Positions 40,803 to 49,711 of a stretch of DNA of 64,000 nt are shown piece by piece. Origin of the DNA: Hymenobacter lucidus (GTDB lineage: Bacteria; Bacteroidota; Bacteroidia; Cytophagales; Hymenobacteraceae); assembly GCF_020447265.1 (NCBI RefSeq), contig NZ_JAJADR010000001.1, positions 434,001-498,000 on the forward strand. Direction: 5' to 3'. The position numbers and the translations under genes were made by a program. How positions within the stretch are numbered: the first letter of the stretch is position 1; every line of letters begins with the position of its first letter. Under the pieces are notes generated by a model. The model was not told the DNA's origin. It searched no databases and was given only the letters and a program-made list of their open reading frames with translations.

Positions 40803-42845
40803 ATGATTCTCTCCGCTGCTCACCACCCGACCCTCCGGGCGCTGGCCGATACGTTTATTCCGGGCCTGCCCGGCCGCCCCGCAGCCGCCGAGTTCTGGGC
40901 GCGTTCAGGTGCGGAAGGAATTGATTTGCAGCAGATAAATGAAGTGATAAGTGCGCAGCCGTTGGGCGCGCAGCAGGAATTTGAGAAGCTGCTGGGGTTG
41001 CTGGCCAACCCCATGTTGGGCCTCACCTGGTTTGGGCCGCTGAAGCCTTTCGCGCGCCTCGACGCCGACCAGCGCCAGCAGATGCTGCGCAGCTGGGCCC
41101 AAAGCAACCTGCCGCAGCTGCGCAAAGGCTTTCATGCCCTGCGCAAGCTGATGGTGTTTCTGTACTACGGCTCCTCCTCGGCCGAGCAGGGCAACGGCGC
41201 CTGGCCGCATATCGGGTACCCCGGCCCGCTGCCTGAAGACGTGGTGGATACACCCAAGCCTATCCGGACGCTGCAGCCTACCACCGATACCACCTACGAC
41301 TGCGACGTGCTGGTAATCGGCAGCGGCGCCGGCGGGGGCGTCATTGCGGGCGAAATGGCAGCGGCCGGCCACGACGTGCTGATAATTGAAAAAGGCCCCT
41401 ACTGCCACGGCTGCGACTTTACCCAGCGCGAAGTGGATATGATGGGTAAGCTCTATGACGCCAAAGGTACCCTGGCTACTCAGGACGGGGGCGTGGCCCT
41501 GCTGGCGGGCAGCTGCCTGGGCGGCGGCACTACCGTCAACTGGGCCGGCTCCTTCCGCACCCCCGATTACGTGCTGGAGGAATGGGCCCGGGAGCACCAG
41601 GTGCCGCATTTTACGTCCCAGCAGTTTAAGTACAGCCTCGACGCCGTGGCTCAGGCCCTGAGCGTAAATACTGACTACCAGCGCCACAACGGTCAGAACC
41701 AGGCGCTCTGGGACGGCTCCACAAAGCTGGGCCAGGAGGTAAAGCTCATTCCCCGCAACGAAAAAGGCCTTTCCGACTCGGAGCAGCACTTTCAGGGGTT
41801 GGGCTACAGCACCATGGGCGACCGGTACGGCATCAAGCAGGGCACCCTGAATACTTACCTTCTGCAGGCGTTTCAGCACGGGGCACGCATCCTGGCCGAT
41901 ACCTACGTGGAGCGCGTGACCGTGCACGCTGGCATGGCCACCGGCGCGGAAGCGGTGCATACCACGGCCGAGGGCCGACCGGTGCGTATTACGGTGCGGG
42001 CCAAGCGCGTGATAGTAGCCGGCGGCGCGGTGCAGACGCCGGCGCTGCTGCTGCGTAGTGGCCTGCGGCATCCCCATATCGGGCAGCATCTGCATCTGCA
42101 CCCCACCGTAGCCGTTTCGGGGGTGTATCCGCACCGCATGGACCCCTGGCACGGCCCGAGCATGTCGGTGGTAAACGACGCGTTTACCCGGCTGAACGGT
42201 ACCAACTTCGGCGCCAAAATCGAGACGCCCCCGGCCCACGCGGGCCTGATGGCTATGGTGCTGCCCTGGCTGAGCGGCGAGCAGCACAAGCAGATGATGC
42301 TGGAAGCGGCGCACCTGGGCAGCTTCATTGTGCTGACCCGGGACCGGGATGGTGGCCGCGTCAGTGTTGATAAAGATGGTACCCCGCTCGTCGACTACGT
42401 GCTCAGCGACTTCGACCGGGCTAGTATGCTGGCCGGCGTGCGGGCGGCGGCCGACATTCACGTGGCCGCCGGGGCCCGCAAGGTGTACCTGCCCCACGGC
42501 ACGCTGCCCACGCTGCTAGCCGAGAGCGGCGTGGTGCTGAACCCCGAGCTGCTCGACAAACTGCCCCACCTGGGTTGGAAACCCAACCAGTTCAGCCTCT
42601 ACAGCGCCCACCAGATGAGCACCTGCCGCATGGGCGGCACCGAAGCTACTCACCCGGTGGGGCCCAACGGCGAAACCTACGAGGTGCGCAACCTGTTCGT
42701 GGCCGATGGCTCCGCTTTTCCGGCCTGTAGCGGCGTAAACCCTATGCTTACCATCATGGCCTTGGCTCACTACACTGCCCAGGAAATGAAAGCCAGCAGC
42801 CCCACTGTGTCGATGGCCAGTAGCCGCACGGTTTCAGCTGGTTAG
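40803..42845 (+). CDS. GMC-family oxidoreductase (long-chain alcohol oxidase-like)
   Basis: A 680-residue flavoprotein. The start at ATG 40803 gives a beginning (LRALADTFIPGLPGR) like that of plant and fungal long-chain fatty alcohol oxidases and gluconate-dehydrogenase-like small-subunit modules; an alternative ATG at 40734 adds 23 residues. The FAD motif is CDVLVIGSGAGGGVIAGEMA at about 154-173, then GSCLGGGTTVNWAG and VIVAGGAVQTPALLLRSG. The C-terminal GMC half contains HQMSTCRMGG, the conserved histidine region, and NLFVADGSAFPACSGVNPML. It probably oxidises long-chain alcohols to aldehydes, which the upstream aldehyde dehydrogenase could use. Confidence 0.88.
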   Translation: MILSAAHHPTLRALADTFIPGLPGRPAAAEFWARSGAEGIDLQQINEVISAQPLGAQQEFEKLLGLLANPMLGLTWFGPLKPFARLDADQRQQMLRSWAQSNLPQLRKGFHALRKLMVFLYYGSSSAEQGNGAWPHIGYPGPLPEDVVDTPKPIRTLQPTTDTTYDCDVLVIGSGAGGGVIAGEMAAAGHDVLIIEKGPYCHGCDFTQREVDMMGKLYDAKGTLATQDGGVALLAGSCLGGGTTVNWAGSFRTPDYVLEEWAREHQVPHFTSQQFKYSLDAVAQALSVNTDYQRHNGQNQALWDGSTKLGQEVKLIPRNEKGLSDSEQHFQGLGYSTMGDRYGIKQGTLNTYLLQAFQHGARILADTYVERVTVHAGMATGAEAVHTTAEGRPVRITVRAKRVIVAGGAVQTPALLLRSGLRHPHIGQHLHLHPTVAVSGVYPHRMDPWHGPSMSVVNDAFTRLNGTNFGAKIETPPAHAGLMAMVLPWLSGEQHKQMMLEAAHLGSFIVLTRDRDGGRVSVDKDGTPLVDYVLSDFDRASMLAGVRAAADIHVAAGARKVYLPHGTLPTLLAESGVVLNPELLDKLPHLGWKPNQFSLYSAHQMSTCRMGGTEATHPVGPNGETYEVRNLFVADGSAFPACSGVNPMLTIMALAHYTAQEMKASSPTVSMASSRTVSAG

Positions 42846-42942
42846 GAAACCTCGTTACAGAGCTCGAAGTGGCATTTTGGACCGGGCATAACCGTGCGGC
42901 CCAGTTTTCGCGTATGCAAGCCGGATTCATTCACTTCTCCCT

Positions 42943-43362
42943 ATGTTGTTCTCCCGTTCCCTGCTTGTTCTCGGCCTGCTTGGCACCGTTACGTTTGGTT
43001 GTGCCCGGCGGCAAAAGGCAGATATTCCGGAAGCCAAGTCGGTGACGGTAGCCCCGCCGCCCGCGGCCATGCCTAAAGCCGCCGCCCGCGACCTGACCGA
43101 CGTGATGACTGATGAGCTGAAGCTACTGCCCGACCAGCAAACCAAGGTGCGGGCCATTCTGAGCGGCACGGTAAAGAAGGTGAATGATGCCCGCCAGCAG
43201 AATGCCGGCAACCAGACGGCCCTGCAAACCGAGCTGAGAAAGATAAATGCCGAGTCGGAAGGCGAGCTGAAGGCTGTGCTGACGCCTACGCAGTACAAGG
43301 ATTACCAAGCCAAAAAGCGCCAGATTCAGGCCCAGATGCAGGCCCGCCGCTCTACCAAGTAG
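42943..43362 (+). CDS. Small Spy/CpxP-like lipoprotein
   Basis: A 139-residue lipoprotein with lipobox TFGC (C20). The mature part is helical: LTDVMTDELKLLPDQQTKVR is followed by long amphipathic helices and LTPTQYKDYQAKKRQIQ. The two LTxxQ-like turns (LLPDQQ and LTPTQY) are the signature of the Spy/CpxP fold, periplasmic ATP-independent chaperones. Family membership is suggested by this pattern and length only. It is on the plus strand and converges on an SDR gene with a 5-base gap. Confidence 0.7.
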   Translation: MLFSRSLLVLGLLGTVTFGCARRQKADIPEAKSVTVAPPPAAMPKAAARDLTDVMTDELKLLPDQQTKVRAILSGTVKKVNDARQQNAGNQTALQTELRKINAESEGELKAVLTPTQYKDYQAKKRQIQAQMQARRSTK

Positions 43363-43367
43363 TCACT

Positions 43368-44156
43368 CTACCGCACCTGCGCCTTGCGCAGCACCCGGCT
43401 GAACAGGCCGGGAACCCACCTTTTGAGGTAAATCCCCAGCGTTTCGCGCCCCCCGATATAGACTTCCTGCTTGCGGCAGGCAATGGCGCGTACGGCCGCC
43501 CGGGCTAGCTTTTCGGGTGCCATTCCCCTCTCAGTAGCCGCGTCCATGGTGCGCTGCGGGCTACCGTCGGCCGTGAGGGCATTGATGGAAACCCCCGTGC
43601 GAATGAAGCCTGGGCAAATAATGGTGACACCCACGCCCGTCGACCAGATTTCGGCCCGCAAGGAATCGAAAAAGCCGTGCAGCGCGTGCTTGGAAGCCGA
43701 GTAGGCACTGCGGTAGGGCGTACCGAACTTCCCCACCAGGCTGCTGACCACTACCACCTGCCCTGAGCCCTGCGCAATAAGGTGGGGCAGCACTTCCTTG
43801 GTCAGCGCCACGGTGCCGAAGTAATTCACTTCCATCAGTTGCCGGTGCACGTCGAGGCTGGTTTCCAGCGCCAAGGAGCGTTGACTGATGCCGCCATTAT
43901 TAACCAGAATGTCAATGCGGCCGAAGTGGGCCAGCACCTGGGCCGTGCAGGCAGCAAAGGTGGTGCCGTCGGCTAAGTCGAGCGGGACAACCAGGATTTC
44001 TGCTGGAGCGCAGGCGGCGGCCACGCGCTGCAGCTCAGCCACATTGCGACCAGAAAGTACTAGCCGGGCGCCGGCGCGGGCAAACTCCCGGGCCAGCGCC
44101 TCGCCAATACCGGCGGAAGCGCCCGTAATCCAGACAACATGTTGGGCAAAGGACAT
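43368..44156 (-). CDS. SDR-family oxidoreductase
   Basis: A 262-residue classical short-chain dehydrogenase. ATG at 44154-44156 places the cofactor motif VVWITGASAGIGEALA at residues 7-22. NNGGIS is the structural motif; catalytic residues are in VVSSLVGK (Ser), and YSASKHAL (Tyr, Lys). The ending ETLGIYLKRWVPGLFSRVL, with a basic amphipathic helix, recalls the DHRS7/11beta-hydroxysteroid-dehydrogenase-like group that binds membranes, so lipid or ketone substrates are plausible. It is transcribed away from the efflux operon, with a 267-base shared upstream region. Confidence 0.88.
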   Translation of the reverse strand: MSFAQHVVWITGASAGIGEALAREFARAGARLVLSGRNVAELQRVAAACAPAEILVVPLDLADGTTFAACTAQVLAHFGRIDILVNNGGISQRSLALETSLDVHRQLMEVNYFGTVALTKEVLPHLIAQGSGQVVVVSSLVGKFGTPYRSAYSASKHALHGFFDSLRAEIWSTGVGVTIICPGFIRTGVSINALTADGSPQRTMDAATERGMAPEKLARAAVRAIACRKQEVYIGGRETLGIYLKRWVPGLFSRVLRKAQVR

Positions 44157-44343
44157 GACAGGTAAAAATAAGATTACGGAAGTTGGTACAAGATAGGAGT
44201 AAGACAAGGCCTGACTGTACTTTTCTGTAATTGACTTTTGCTATATTTCACAACCCTCAGGCAACCTTTCGCCCGGTGCTGCTATCTATCGGCACGTTGC
44301 TGCCTGCTGTGGGTAGCTGTCTGAAAAAATAACCGGCCTGCTT

Positions 44344-44373
44344 TTGCTTTTCAGATCGGTTCTTGGTAATTTG
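44344..44373 (+). promoter_or_regulatory. Candidate promoter for the MacAB-like efflux operon
   Basis: TTG at 44344-44346 and TAATTTG at 44367-44373 are separated by 20 bases, inside the 17-23 range of Bacteroidota promoters. The -7 box is one base shorter than TAnnTTTG. It lies about 50 bases before the operon's first ATG. Confidence 0.35.
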
Positions 44374-44423
44374 TATTGCATGCTACTATGCAAAGCAAGT
44401 TACGCGTCTTTTCGCTCCGCCTT

Positions 44424-45092
44424 ATGATTCAGCTACGCAATATCCGGAAGACGTACGAAGTGGGGGCCAACCGGCTGGAGGTACTCAAGGGCATCGATAT
44501 GCACATCCGGCCGGGCGAGCTGGTGAGCATTATGGGTTCGTCGGGCTCGGGCAAAAGCACGCTGCTCAACATCCTGGGCATCCTCGACGACTTTGACCAG
44601 GGCGACTACACCCTGGCTGGCACCCGCATCGATAGGAGCCTTTCGCAGACCCGGGCCGCGCAGTACCGCAATCAGTTCCTGGGCTTCGTGTTTCAGTCGT
44701 TCAACCTGCTGAACTTCAAAAATGCGCTGGAAAACGTGGCCCTGCCGCTGTATTACCAGAAAATAGGTCGGCGCGAGCGGAACCGGCTGGCCCTGGAATA
44801 CCTCGACCGGGTGGGCCTGGCCGACCGTGCCGACCACCTGCCCAGCGAGTTGAGCGGCGGGCAAAAACAGCGCGTGGCCATTGCCCGGGCCCTCATCAGT
44901 CAGCCCAAGTTGATACTGGCCGATGAGCCCACCGGCGCCCTCGACACCCAGACCACGCAGGAGGTGATGGACATTTTCAAGGCCGTGAACAGGGAAGGCA
45001 TGACGGTCGTCATCGTGACCCACGAAAATGATATTGCCGACCAGACTCAGCGCCTGATTCGCATTCGGGACGGGCTGATTGTGAAGGAGTAA
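44424..45092 (+). CDS. ABC transporter ATP-binding protein (MacB/LolD type)
   Basis: A 222-residue ATPase. ATG 44424 ([11 protein letters not shown]) is the family start. Walker A is GSSGSGKST (38-46), the Q-loop region FVFQSFNLL, the signature [15 protein letters not shown] and Walker [13 protein letters not shown], then the H-loop VIVTHEND. Sequence type matches the MacB/LolD/FtsE-like class that drives mechanotransmission rather than transmembrane transport. It opens an operon with a small exported protein, two MacB-like permeases and a membrane-fusion adaptor, forming a tripartite efflux or lipoprotein/peptide export pump. No outer-membrane channel gene is in the window. Confidence 0.95.
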   Translation: MIQLRNIRKTYEVGANRLEVLKGIDMHIRPGELVSIMGSSGSGKSTLLNILGILDDFDQGDYTLAGTRIDRSLSQTRAAQYRNQFLGFVFQSFNLLNFKNALENVALPLYYQKIGRRERNRLALEYLDRVGLADRADHLPSELSGGQKQRVAIARALISQPKLILADEPTGALDTQTTQEVMDIFKAVNREGMTVVIVTHENDIADQTQRLIRIRDGLIVKE

Positions 45093-45121
45093 GCGGTGAG
45101 GTAGTGAAATAGTGAGTTTTT
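45093..45121. repeat. TAGTGAAATAGTGAG-type spacer repeat
   Basis: The spacer GTGAGGTAGTGAAATAGTGA is related to the 48286-48306 repeat in the same operon and, inverted, to CACTAAATCACC sequences at 8888-8912 and 48356-48376. Confidence 0.5.
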
Positions 45122-45141
45122 CGTTCTGACCTGTTCCAACT

Positions 45142-45654
45142 ATGAAAACAATCCTTTTGGCCGGCGTCGTTTTAAGTATCTGTGGAGCGGCAATGCCCGC
45201 GCAGGCGCAGACATCGGCGGCGGAGCAGCAGGCGCTGATGAAGCAGCTCGACCAGTTGATGCAGAACCCTCAAAAGCCCAAGCAGGATGTGCACCTGGCT
45301 TTGAAGGGCTGCCACGCCGAGCAGATTATCCGGGACCGGGACGCCGACGTGCAGATGTCGAAGGCCCTGGCCGTGAGCTACGGCGGCAGCAACTCGGGCT
45401 GGGCCGTGCGCATGGACGACGGCTTCTTTGAGCTGAAAATGAGCTTTGACTGGGCCGCCGTAACCACGCTGAGCTACGCGCCCGACAAGGGCGACGATGA
45501 TGAGCCCCCGCACTACCAAATCAAAATTGCGAAGCGCAAGAAAGGCAGTTCCACCACTTTCGAGTTGCCGCTCTACACCAGCAACGAGGCCACGGTAAAA
45601 GACGTGGTGCGCCGCCTCGAAAAGCTGCGCCAAAGCTGCGGAGGAGTCAATTAA
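45142..45654 (+). CDS. Small exported protein embedded in the efflux operon
   Basis: A 170-residue protein with a signal peptide (MKTILLAGVVLSICGAAMPA, cleavage near AQAQ). The mature part begins with a Gln-rich helix (EQQALMKQLDQLMQNPQ) and continues as a beta-rich domain (WAVRMDDGFFELKMSFDW, PHYQIKIAKRKKGSSTTFE). Two cysteines, in LKGCHAEQ and RQSCGGVN, may form a disulfide linking its ends. No family is recognised. The position between ATPase and permease genes suggests it works with the pump in the periplasm, or is a bystander. Confidence 0.72.
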   Translation: MKTILLAGVVLSICGAAMPAQAQTSAAEQQALMKQLDQLMQNPQKPKQDVHLALKGCHAEQIIRDRDADVQMSKALAVSYGGSNSGWAVRMDDGFFELKMSFDWAAVTTLSYAPDKGDDDEPPHYQIKIAKRKKGSSTTFELPLYTSNEATVKDVVRRLEKLRQSCGGVN

Positions 45655-45707
45655 GGATTGGTCATTCTGCCTGGTGAAGCAGTGCATCCGGCATTTTGCC
45701 AGCACAC

Positions 45708-45752
45708 TCCCCGCATTAGCACCTGAGCACATTACACCACATTAGCACATTA
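45708..45752 (+). repeat. CATTAGCAC/GCACATTA short repeats before the first permease
   Basis: GCATTAGCAC, GCACATTACACCACATT and AGCACATTA follow each other within 45 bases immediately upstream of the permease start. They look like degenerate tandem copies of a 9-base unit. Confidence 0.5.
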
Positions 45753-45759
45753 AAGCCTC

Positions 45760-47001
45760 ATGTTTGACCTCGATAAATGGCAGGAAATCCTCGGGACGAT
45801 GCGCCGCAACAAGCTGCGCACGTTTCTGACGGCCTTCGGGGTGTTCTGGGGCATATTTATGCTGGTGCTGCTGCTGGGTGCGGGCAAGGGAATTGAAAAC
45901 GGCATCTGGAAGGAGTTTGGCGGCGGGGCCATGAACAGCCTGTTTGTGAGTGCCGGTAAAACGTCGTTGCCTTGGAAAGGGCTGCAGCCAGGCCGGGAGC
46001 TGAAGTTTACCAACGACGATCTGGAAGCCATCCGGCAGCAGGTGGATGGCGTGGAGCTGCTGGCCTCGCGCAACCGACTGTTCGGCGAATACACCATTGT
46101 GAACAAAACCAAAAACGGCTCCTACCAGGTATTCGGGGCCAATTCGGAGTTCTTTCAGCTCAACGGTGAGGAGCTGACCCAGGGCCGGCTGCTAAGCCCT
46201 TTGGATGGCGTGGAGCGGCGCAAGGTGATGATAATGGGGGAGAAGGTGCGCAAGGTGCTGTTCGGCGACGCGCCGGCCATCGGGCAGTACGTGCAAGTGA
46301 AGGGCGTCTTTTTCAAGGTCGTGGGCATCTTTACCACCACCCAGAACAACGGCCGCAACGAGGAGCGCGCCTTCGTGCCCTTCACCACGTTCCAGACCAC
46401 GTTCAACCAGTACAACCAGGTGCAGCGCATCGGCATCAGCAGCGTCAAGGGCACGCCCGTGAAGCAGCTCGAAGACCAGGTGCGGGTGCTGCTGGCCCGC
46501 CGCCACCAGTTCGACCCGGCCGACAAGCAGGCACTGGAGCTTGATAATAACGAGGAGGAAGTGCAGCGGTTTGAGGGCCTTTTTCGCGGTATTAAGTTGT
46601 TTGTGAGCGTAATCGGGGTGCTGACGCTGGTGGCCGGGGTGGTGGGCGTGAGCAACATTATGCTCATCATCGTGCAAGAACGGACCCGGGAAATCGGGGT
46701 GCGCAAGGCGCTGGGGGCCACGCCCTGGAGCATCATCAGTATGATCGTGCAGGAGTCGGTGGTCATCACCAGCTTCTCGGGCTATATGGGGCTGCTGCTG
46801 GGCGTGGCCCTGCTCGACGCGGTGCGCTACATGCTGGAAAAAGCCGGCGGCACTACGTCCTACTTCGACCACCCGGAAGTGAACCTGGGCGTGGCTTTAA
46901 GTGCGACGCTGCTGCTGGTCGTTTCCGGGGCCATAGCCGGGCTGATTCCGGCCATGAAAGCGGCTAACGTGAAACCCATTGAAGCCTTACGGGCCGAATG
47001 A
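45760..47001 (+). CDS. MacB-like ABC transporter permease, first copy
   Basis: A 413-residue inner-membrane protein. An N-terminal helix (FLTAFGVFWGIFMLVLLLGA) is followed by a large periplasmic MacB_PCD domain (about 45-270) and three C-terminal FtsX helices (about 285-405), including LTLVAGVVGVSNIMLIIVQERTR split over the first, with the coupling helix REIGVRKALGATPWSII that contacts the ATPase. The last helix ends LIPAMKAANVKPIEALRAE. It probably transmits ATPase motion to the periplasmic adaptor. It shares its first 13 residues with the next gene, evidence of duplication. Two permeases may form a heterodimer. Confidence 0.93.
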   Translation: MFDLDKWQEILGTMRRNKLRTFLTAFGVFWGIFMLVLLLGAGKGIENGIWKEFGGGAMNSLFVSAGKTSLPWKGLQPGRELKFTNDDLEAIRQQVDGVELLASRNRLFGEYTIVNKTKNGSYQVFGANSEFFQLNGEELTQGRLLSPLDGVERRKVMIMGEKVRKVLFGDAPAIGQYVQVKGVFFKVVGIFTTTQNNGRNEERAFVPFTTFQTTFNQYNQVQRIGISSVKGTPVKQLEDQVRVLLARRHQFDPADKQALELDNNEEEVQRFEGLFRGIKLFVSVIGVLTLVAGVVGVSNIMLIIVQERTREIGVRKALGATPWSIISMIVQESVVITSFSGYMGLLLGVALLDAVRYMLEKAGGTTSYFDHPEVNLGVALSATLLLVVSGAIAGLIPAMKAANVKPIEALRAE

Positions 47002-47040
47002 TGACCGGCGAGAAAACCACTTCTGCTTACCCCAATACCC

Positions 47041-48282
47041 ATGTTTGACCTCGATAAATGGCAGGAAATCCTCGGTACGGTGCGGCGGCACAAGCTGCGC
47101 ACGGGGCTCACCGCGTTTGGTGTGTTCTGGGGCATCTTTATGCTAGTAGTACTGCTGGGCGCGGGTAAAGGCTTCCGCAATGGGGTCGAAAACGAGTTTG
47201 ACGTGGCCAAAAACGCCGTCTTCGTTTGGACCCAGCGCACCAGCGTGCCTTACGCCGGGCTGAAAGTGGGGCGCTTCATCCAATTTACCAACGACGACGT
47301 GGCGGCCCTGCTGCGGGAAGTGCCCGAGGCGGCCGTGGTGCTGCCCCGCAGCTCCCTCGACGGCGCTTTCACGGTGCAGTACGGGGCCAAAAGCTCAGCC
47401 TTCTCGGTGAACGGCGAGTACCCCGGCTACCCGGCCGTAAAGGCGCTGCACCTCACCTCGGGCCGCTTCATCAACGACATTGACATAACGGAACGGCGCA
47501 AAATAGCCGTCATCGGCGACCGGGTGGCCGAGGTGCTGTTCGGCACCACCAATCCGCTGGGAAAGGAAATCCGCATCAAGGGTATCTTCTTCCGCGTGGT
47601 GGGTTTGTTCAAGGCCGAGGGCAAGCCCGAAAACGCCCAGGAAGAAGCCCAGACCATCATGATTCCGCTCACGGCCCTGCAGGTGACGTTCAACCAGGTA
47701 AACAAGGTGGGCTACTTCGCCTTCATTCCCAAGCCCGGCACGCCGGCGGCGGTGGTCGAAACCAAGGTGAAGCAGCTGCTGGCCCGGCAGCACAAAGTGG
47801 CCCCCACTGACGACCGGGCATTCGGCTCGGCCAACGTGGAGGAGGAATACGCGCGGGTGCAGGGGCTGTTTCTGGGTATTTCGGGCTTCAGCTGGCTGGT
47901 GAGCATCGGGACCATTCTGGCCGGTATCATCGGGGTGAGCAACATCATGCTCATCGTGGTGAAGGAGCGCACCAAGGAAATCGGGATTCGCAAGGCGCTG
48001 GGAGCCACGCCCTGGAGCATCATCAGCCTTATTGTACAGGAAAGCATCGTCATTACAGCCGCCGCCGGCCTGCTCGGGCTGCTGTTTGGCACGGCCCTGA
48101 TGGCGGGCATCAATTCGTTGATTGCGGGCCAGAAAGTGGGCTTTTTTGCCAACCCGCAGGTCGATATTGGCGTGGCTTTCACGGCCGTGGTGCTGCTGGT
48201 AGTGGCCGGCGGCGTGGCCGGGCTGGTCCCGGCTGCCATTGCCGCCCGCGTGCAGCCGGTCGTTGCGCTTAAAGACGAATAA
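47041..48282 (+). CDS. MacB-like ABC transporter permease, second copy
   Basis: A paralogue of the preceding gene with the same 413-residue length, the same start (MFDLDKWQEILGT), the same FtsX helices and an almost identical coupling segment (KEIGIRKALGATPWSIISLI). The periplasmic domain is well diverged (for example FDVAKNAVFVWTQRTSVPYA against the GGAMNSLFVSAGKTSLPWKG of the first copy), so the two probably have distinct roles. The gap between the genes is 39 bases. A heterodimeric permease fits the single ATPase and single adaptor gene of the operon. The family exports peptides, macrolides or lipoproteins; the cargo is unknown. Confidence 0.93.
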   Translation: MFDLDKWQEILGTVRRHKLRTGLTAFGVFWGIFMLVVLLGAGKGFRNGVENEFDVAKNAVFVWTQRTSVPYAGLKVGRFIQFTNDDVAALLREVPEAAVVLPRSSLDGAFTVQYGAKSSAFSVNGEYPGYPAVKALHLTSGRFINDIDITERRKIAVIGDRVAEVLFGTTNPLGKEIRIKGIFFRVVGLFKAEGKPENAQEEAQTIMIPLTALQVTFNQVNKVGYFAFIPKPGTPAAVVETKVKQLLARQHKVAPTDDRAFGSANVEEEYARVQGLFLGISGFSWLVSIGTILAGIIGVSNIMLIVVKERTKEIGIRKALGATPWSIISLIVQESIVITAAAGLLGLLFGTALMAGINSLIAGQKVGFFANPQVDIGVAFTAVVLLVVAGGVAGLVPAAIAARVQPVVALKDE

Positions 48283-48285
48283 GCG

Positions 48286-48376
48286 GTGAAATAGTGACTT
48301 AGTGAGCTGTCGTCCGGTTCACGCCGAAAGAATCTAAAACGCACTCAGTCGCTAACTCACTAAATCACCATTTCAC
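48286..48376. repeat. Inverted TTAGTGA/TCACTAA repeat between permease and adaptor genes
   Basis: Bases 48286-48306 (GTGAAATAGTGACTTAGTGA, then G) are the inverse complement of 48356-48376 with two mismatches, allowing a 21-bp stem around a 49-base loop. The same CTCACTAAATCACC word occurs at 8888-8912 before lpd. Confidence 0.65.
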
Positions 48377-48391
48377 TAACTCACATTGGCT

Positions 48392-49627
48392 ATGAACAAC
48401 CACCAAGCACTACCCGAAGAAGCCGTCGAACTAGCGCCTGCCGATGTTCTGACGCGCCCTCACCACGACCAATCCTACGCGCCCTATCAGCCGCCCAAAC
48501 CGCCGTTTATTACCATGAAACGAATTTTCCTCGGCCTTCTCGTGCTGCTGCTGCTGGCCGGGTTTGGCTGGCTGGCCAACTACTTCTGGAAGCAGGCCCA
48601 TACCGACCCGGTTACCTACAAAACCGAAACGCCCTTCCTGACCGACATTGTGAAGAAAACCGTGGCTACGGGCAGTATCGTGCCCCGCCGCGAGGTCCAG
48701 ATCAAGCCCCAGGTGTCGGGCATCGTGGAGGAGCTCTACGTGGAAGCCGGGCAGCCCATCAAGGAAGGCCAGCTCATTGCCCGCATCCGAACGGTGGCCA
48801 ACGCCGGCAACGTCAACAACGCCCAGAACAGCATTCAGGCGGCCCGCGTAGCCCTCGAAACTTCCCAGATTGAGCTGGACCGCCAACGGCCGCTGTTTGA
48901 GCAGAAGGTTATTGCCGAGCAGGAATTCAACCGCCTGCTGGCCGACGTGCGAGCCAAAAAGCAGGCCCTGAACGCGGCCGAAAACGACTTGCAGATTGCC
49001 CAGCGCGGCGCTTCCCGCAACACCGGCGGCGCCTCCAACACGGTGCGCTCCACCATTACGGGCCTGCTGCTGGATGTACCCGTCAAGGTCGGCTCGTCGG
49101 TGGTAGAGCGCAACAACTTCAATGAGGGCACCACCATTGCCGCTATTGCCGACATGAAAAGCCTCGTGTTTGAGGGCAAAGTAGATGAAAGTGAAGTGGG
49201 CAAAGTGCGCGAAGGCATGGACCTAAACCTGACCGTGGGCGCGCTGGAAGGCGAAAATTTCCCGGCAACCCTCGAATACATTGCCCCCAAGGGCATCACG
49301 GAGGAAGGCGCCATCAAGTTTCAGGTGCGGGCCAACGTGCGCCTCAAGCCGGGGCAGTTTCTGCGGGCCGGCTACTCGGCCAACGGCGACATCGTGCTGG
49401 GCCGCCGCACGCAGGTACTGGCCATCCGGGAGAGTCTGCTGCAGTTCGGTAAAATCAACAAGGACAGCGTGTTTGTAGAGGTAGAAACCGCCCCGCAGAA
49501 GTTTCAGAAGCGCCTGCTGAAAACCGGCCTCTCCGACGGCATCAACGTGGAAGTGGTATCGGGCCTGGCCAAAACAGACAAGATAAAAGTGCTGGGCCCA
49601 CCCGCCGACGGCGAGAAAAAGGACTAG
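48392..49627 (+). CDS. Membrane-fusion (HlyD/MacA-like) periplasmic adaptor
   Basis: A 411-residue protein. ATG 48392 gives a 40-residue cytosolic, proline-rich head before the membrane anchor (IFLGLLVLLLLAGFGWLANY); an internal ATG at 48515 would start at the anchor and is an alternative. The rest is a MacA-like adaptor: lipoyl-type half motif VTGS-like TVATGSIVPRREVQIKPQVS, a helical hairpin around VALETSQIELDRQRPLFEQ, the second lipoyl half STITGLLLDVPVKVGSSVVE, then beta-barrel and membrane-proximal domains (FEGKVDESEVGKVREGMDL). It would link the permeases to an outer-membrane TolC-type channel encoded elsewhere. Confidence 0.92.
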   Translation: MNNHQALPEEAVELAPADVLTRPHHDQSYAPYQPPKPPFITMKRIFLGLLVLLLLAGFGWLANYFWKQAHTDPVTYKTETPFLTDIVKKTVATGSIVPRREVQIKPQVSGIVEELYVEAGQPIKEGQLIARIRTVANAGNVNNAQNSIQAARVALETSQIELDRQRPLFEQKVIAEQEFNRLLADVRAKKQALNAAENDLQIAQRGASRNTGGASNTVRSTITGLLLDVPVKVGSSVVERNNFNEGTTIAAIADMKSLVFEGKVDESEVGKVREGMDLNLTVGALEGENFPATLEYIAPKGITEEGAIKFQVRANVRLKPGQFLRAGYSANGDIVLGRRTQVLAIRESLLQFGKINKDSVFVEVETAPQKFQKRLLKTGLSDGINVEVVSGLAKTDKIKVLGPPADGEKKD

Positions 49628-49646
49628 CCAGTGCCCACCCAAGCCC

Positions 49647-49680
49647 AACGGCCCAACCCTGCGCGGATTGGGCCGTTTGC
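49647..49680 (+). terminator. Terminator after the efflux operon
   Basis: AACGGCCCAA (49647-49656) pairs exactly with TTGGGCCGTT (49668-49677); only a short T-run follows (TTTGCGTTT), so it may be a partial terminator before the DUF3616 gene. Confidence 0.6.
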
Positions 49681-49711
49681 GTTTCTACCTCTTACCTAAT
49701 CTGCTTTTGCC

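Noticed and set aside
40905..42497. 530-codon minus-strand frame opposite the GMC oxidoreductase
   Set aside because: Antisense shadow with His/Val-rich composition; the plus strand has the FAD motifs.
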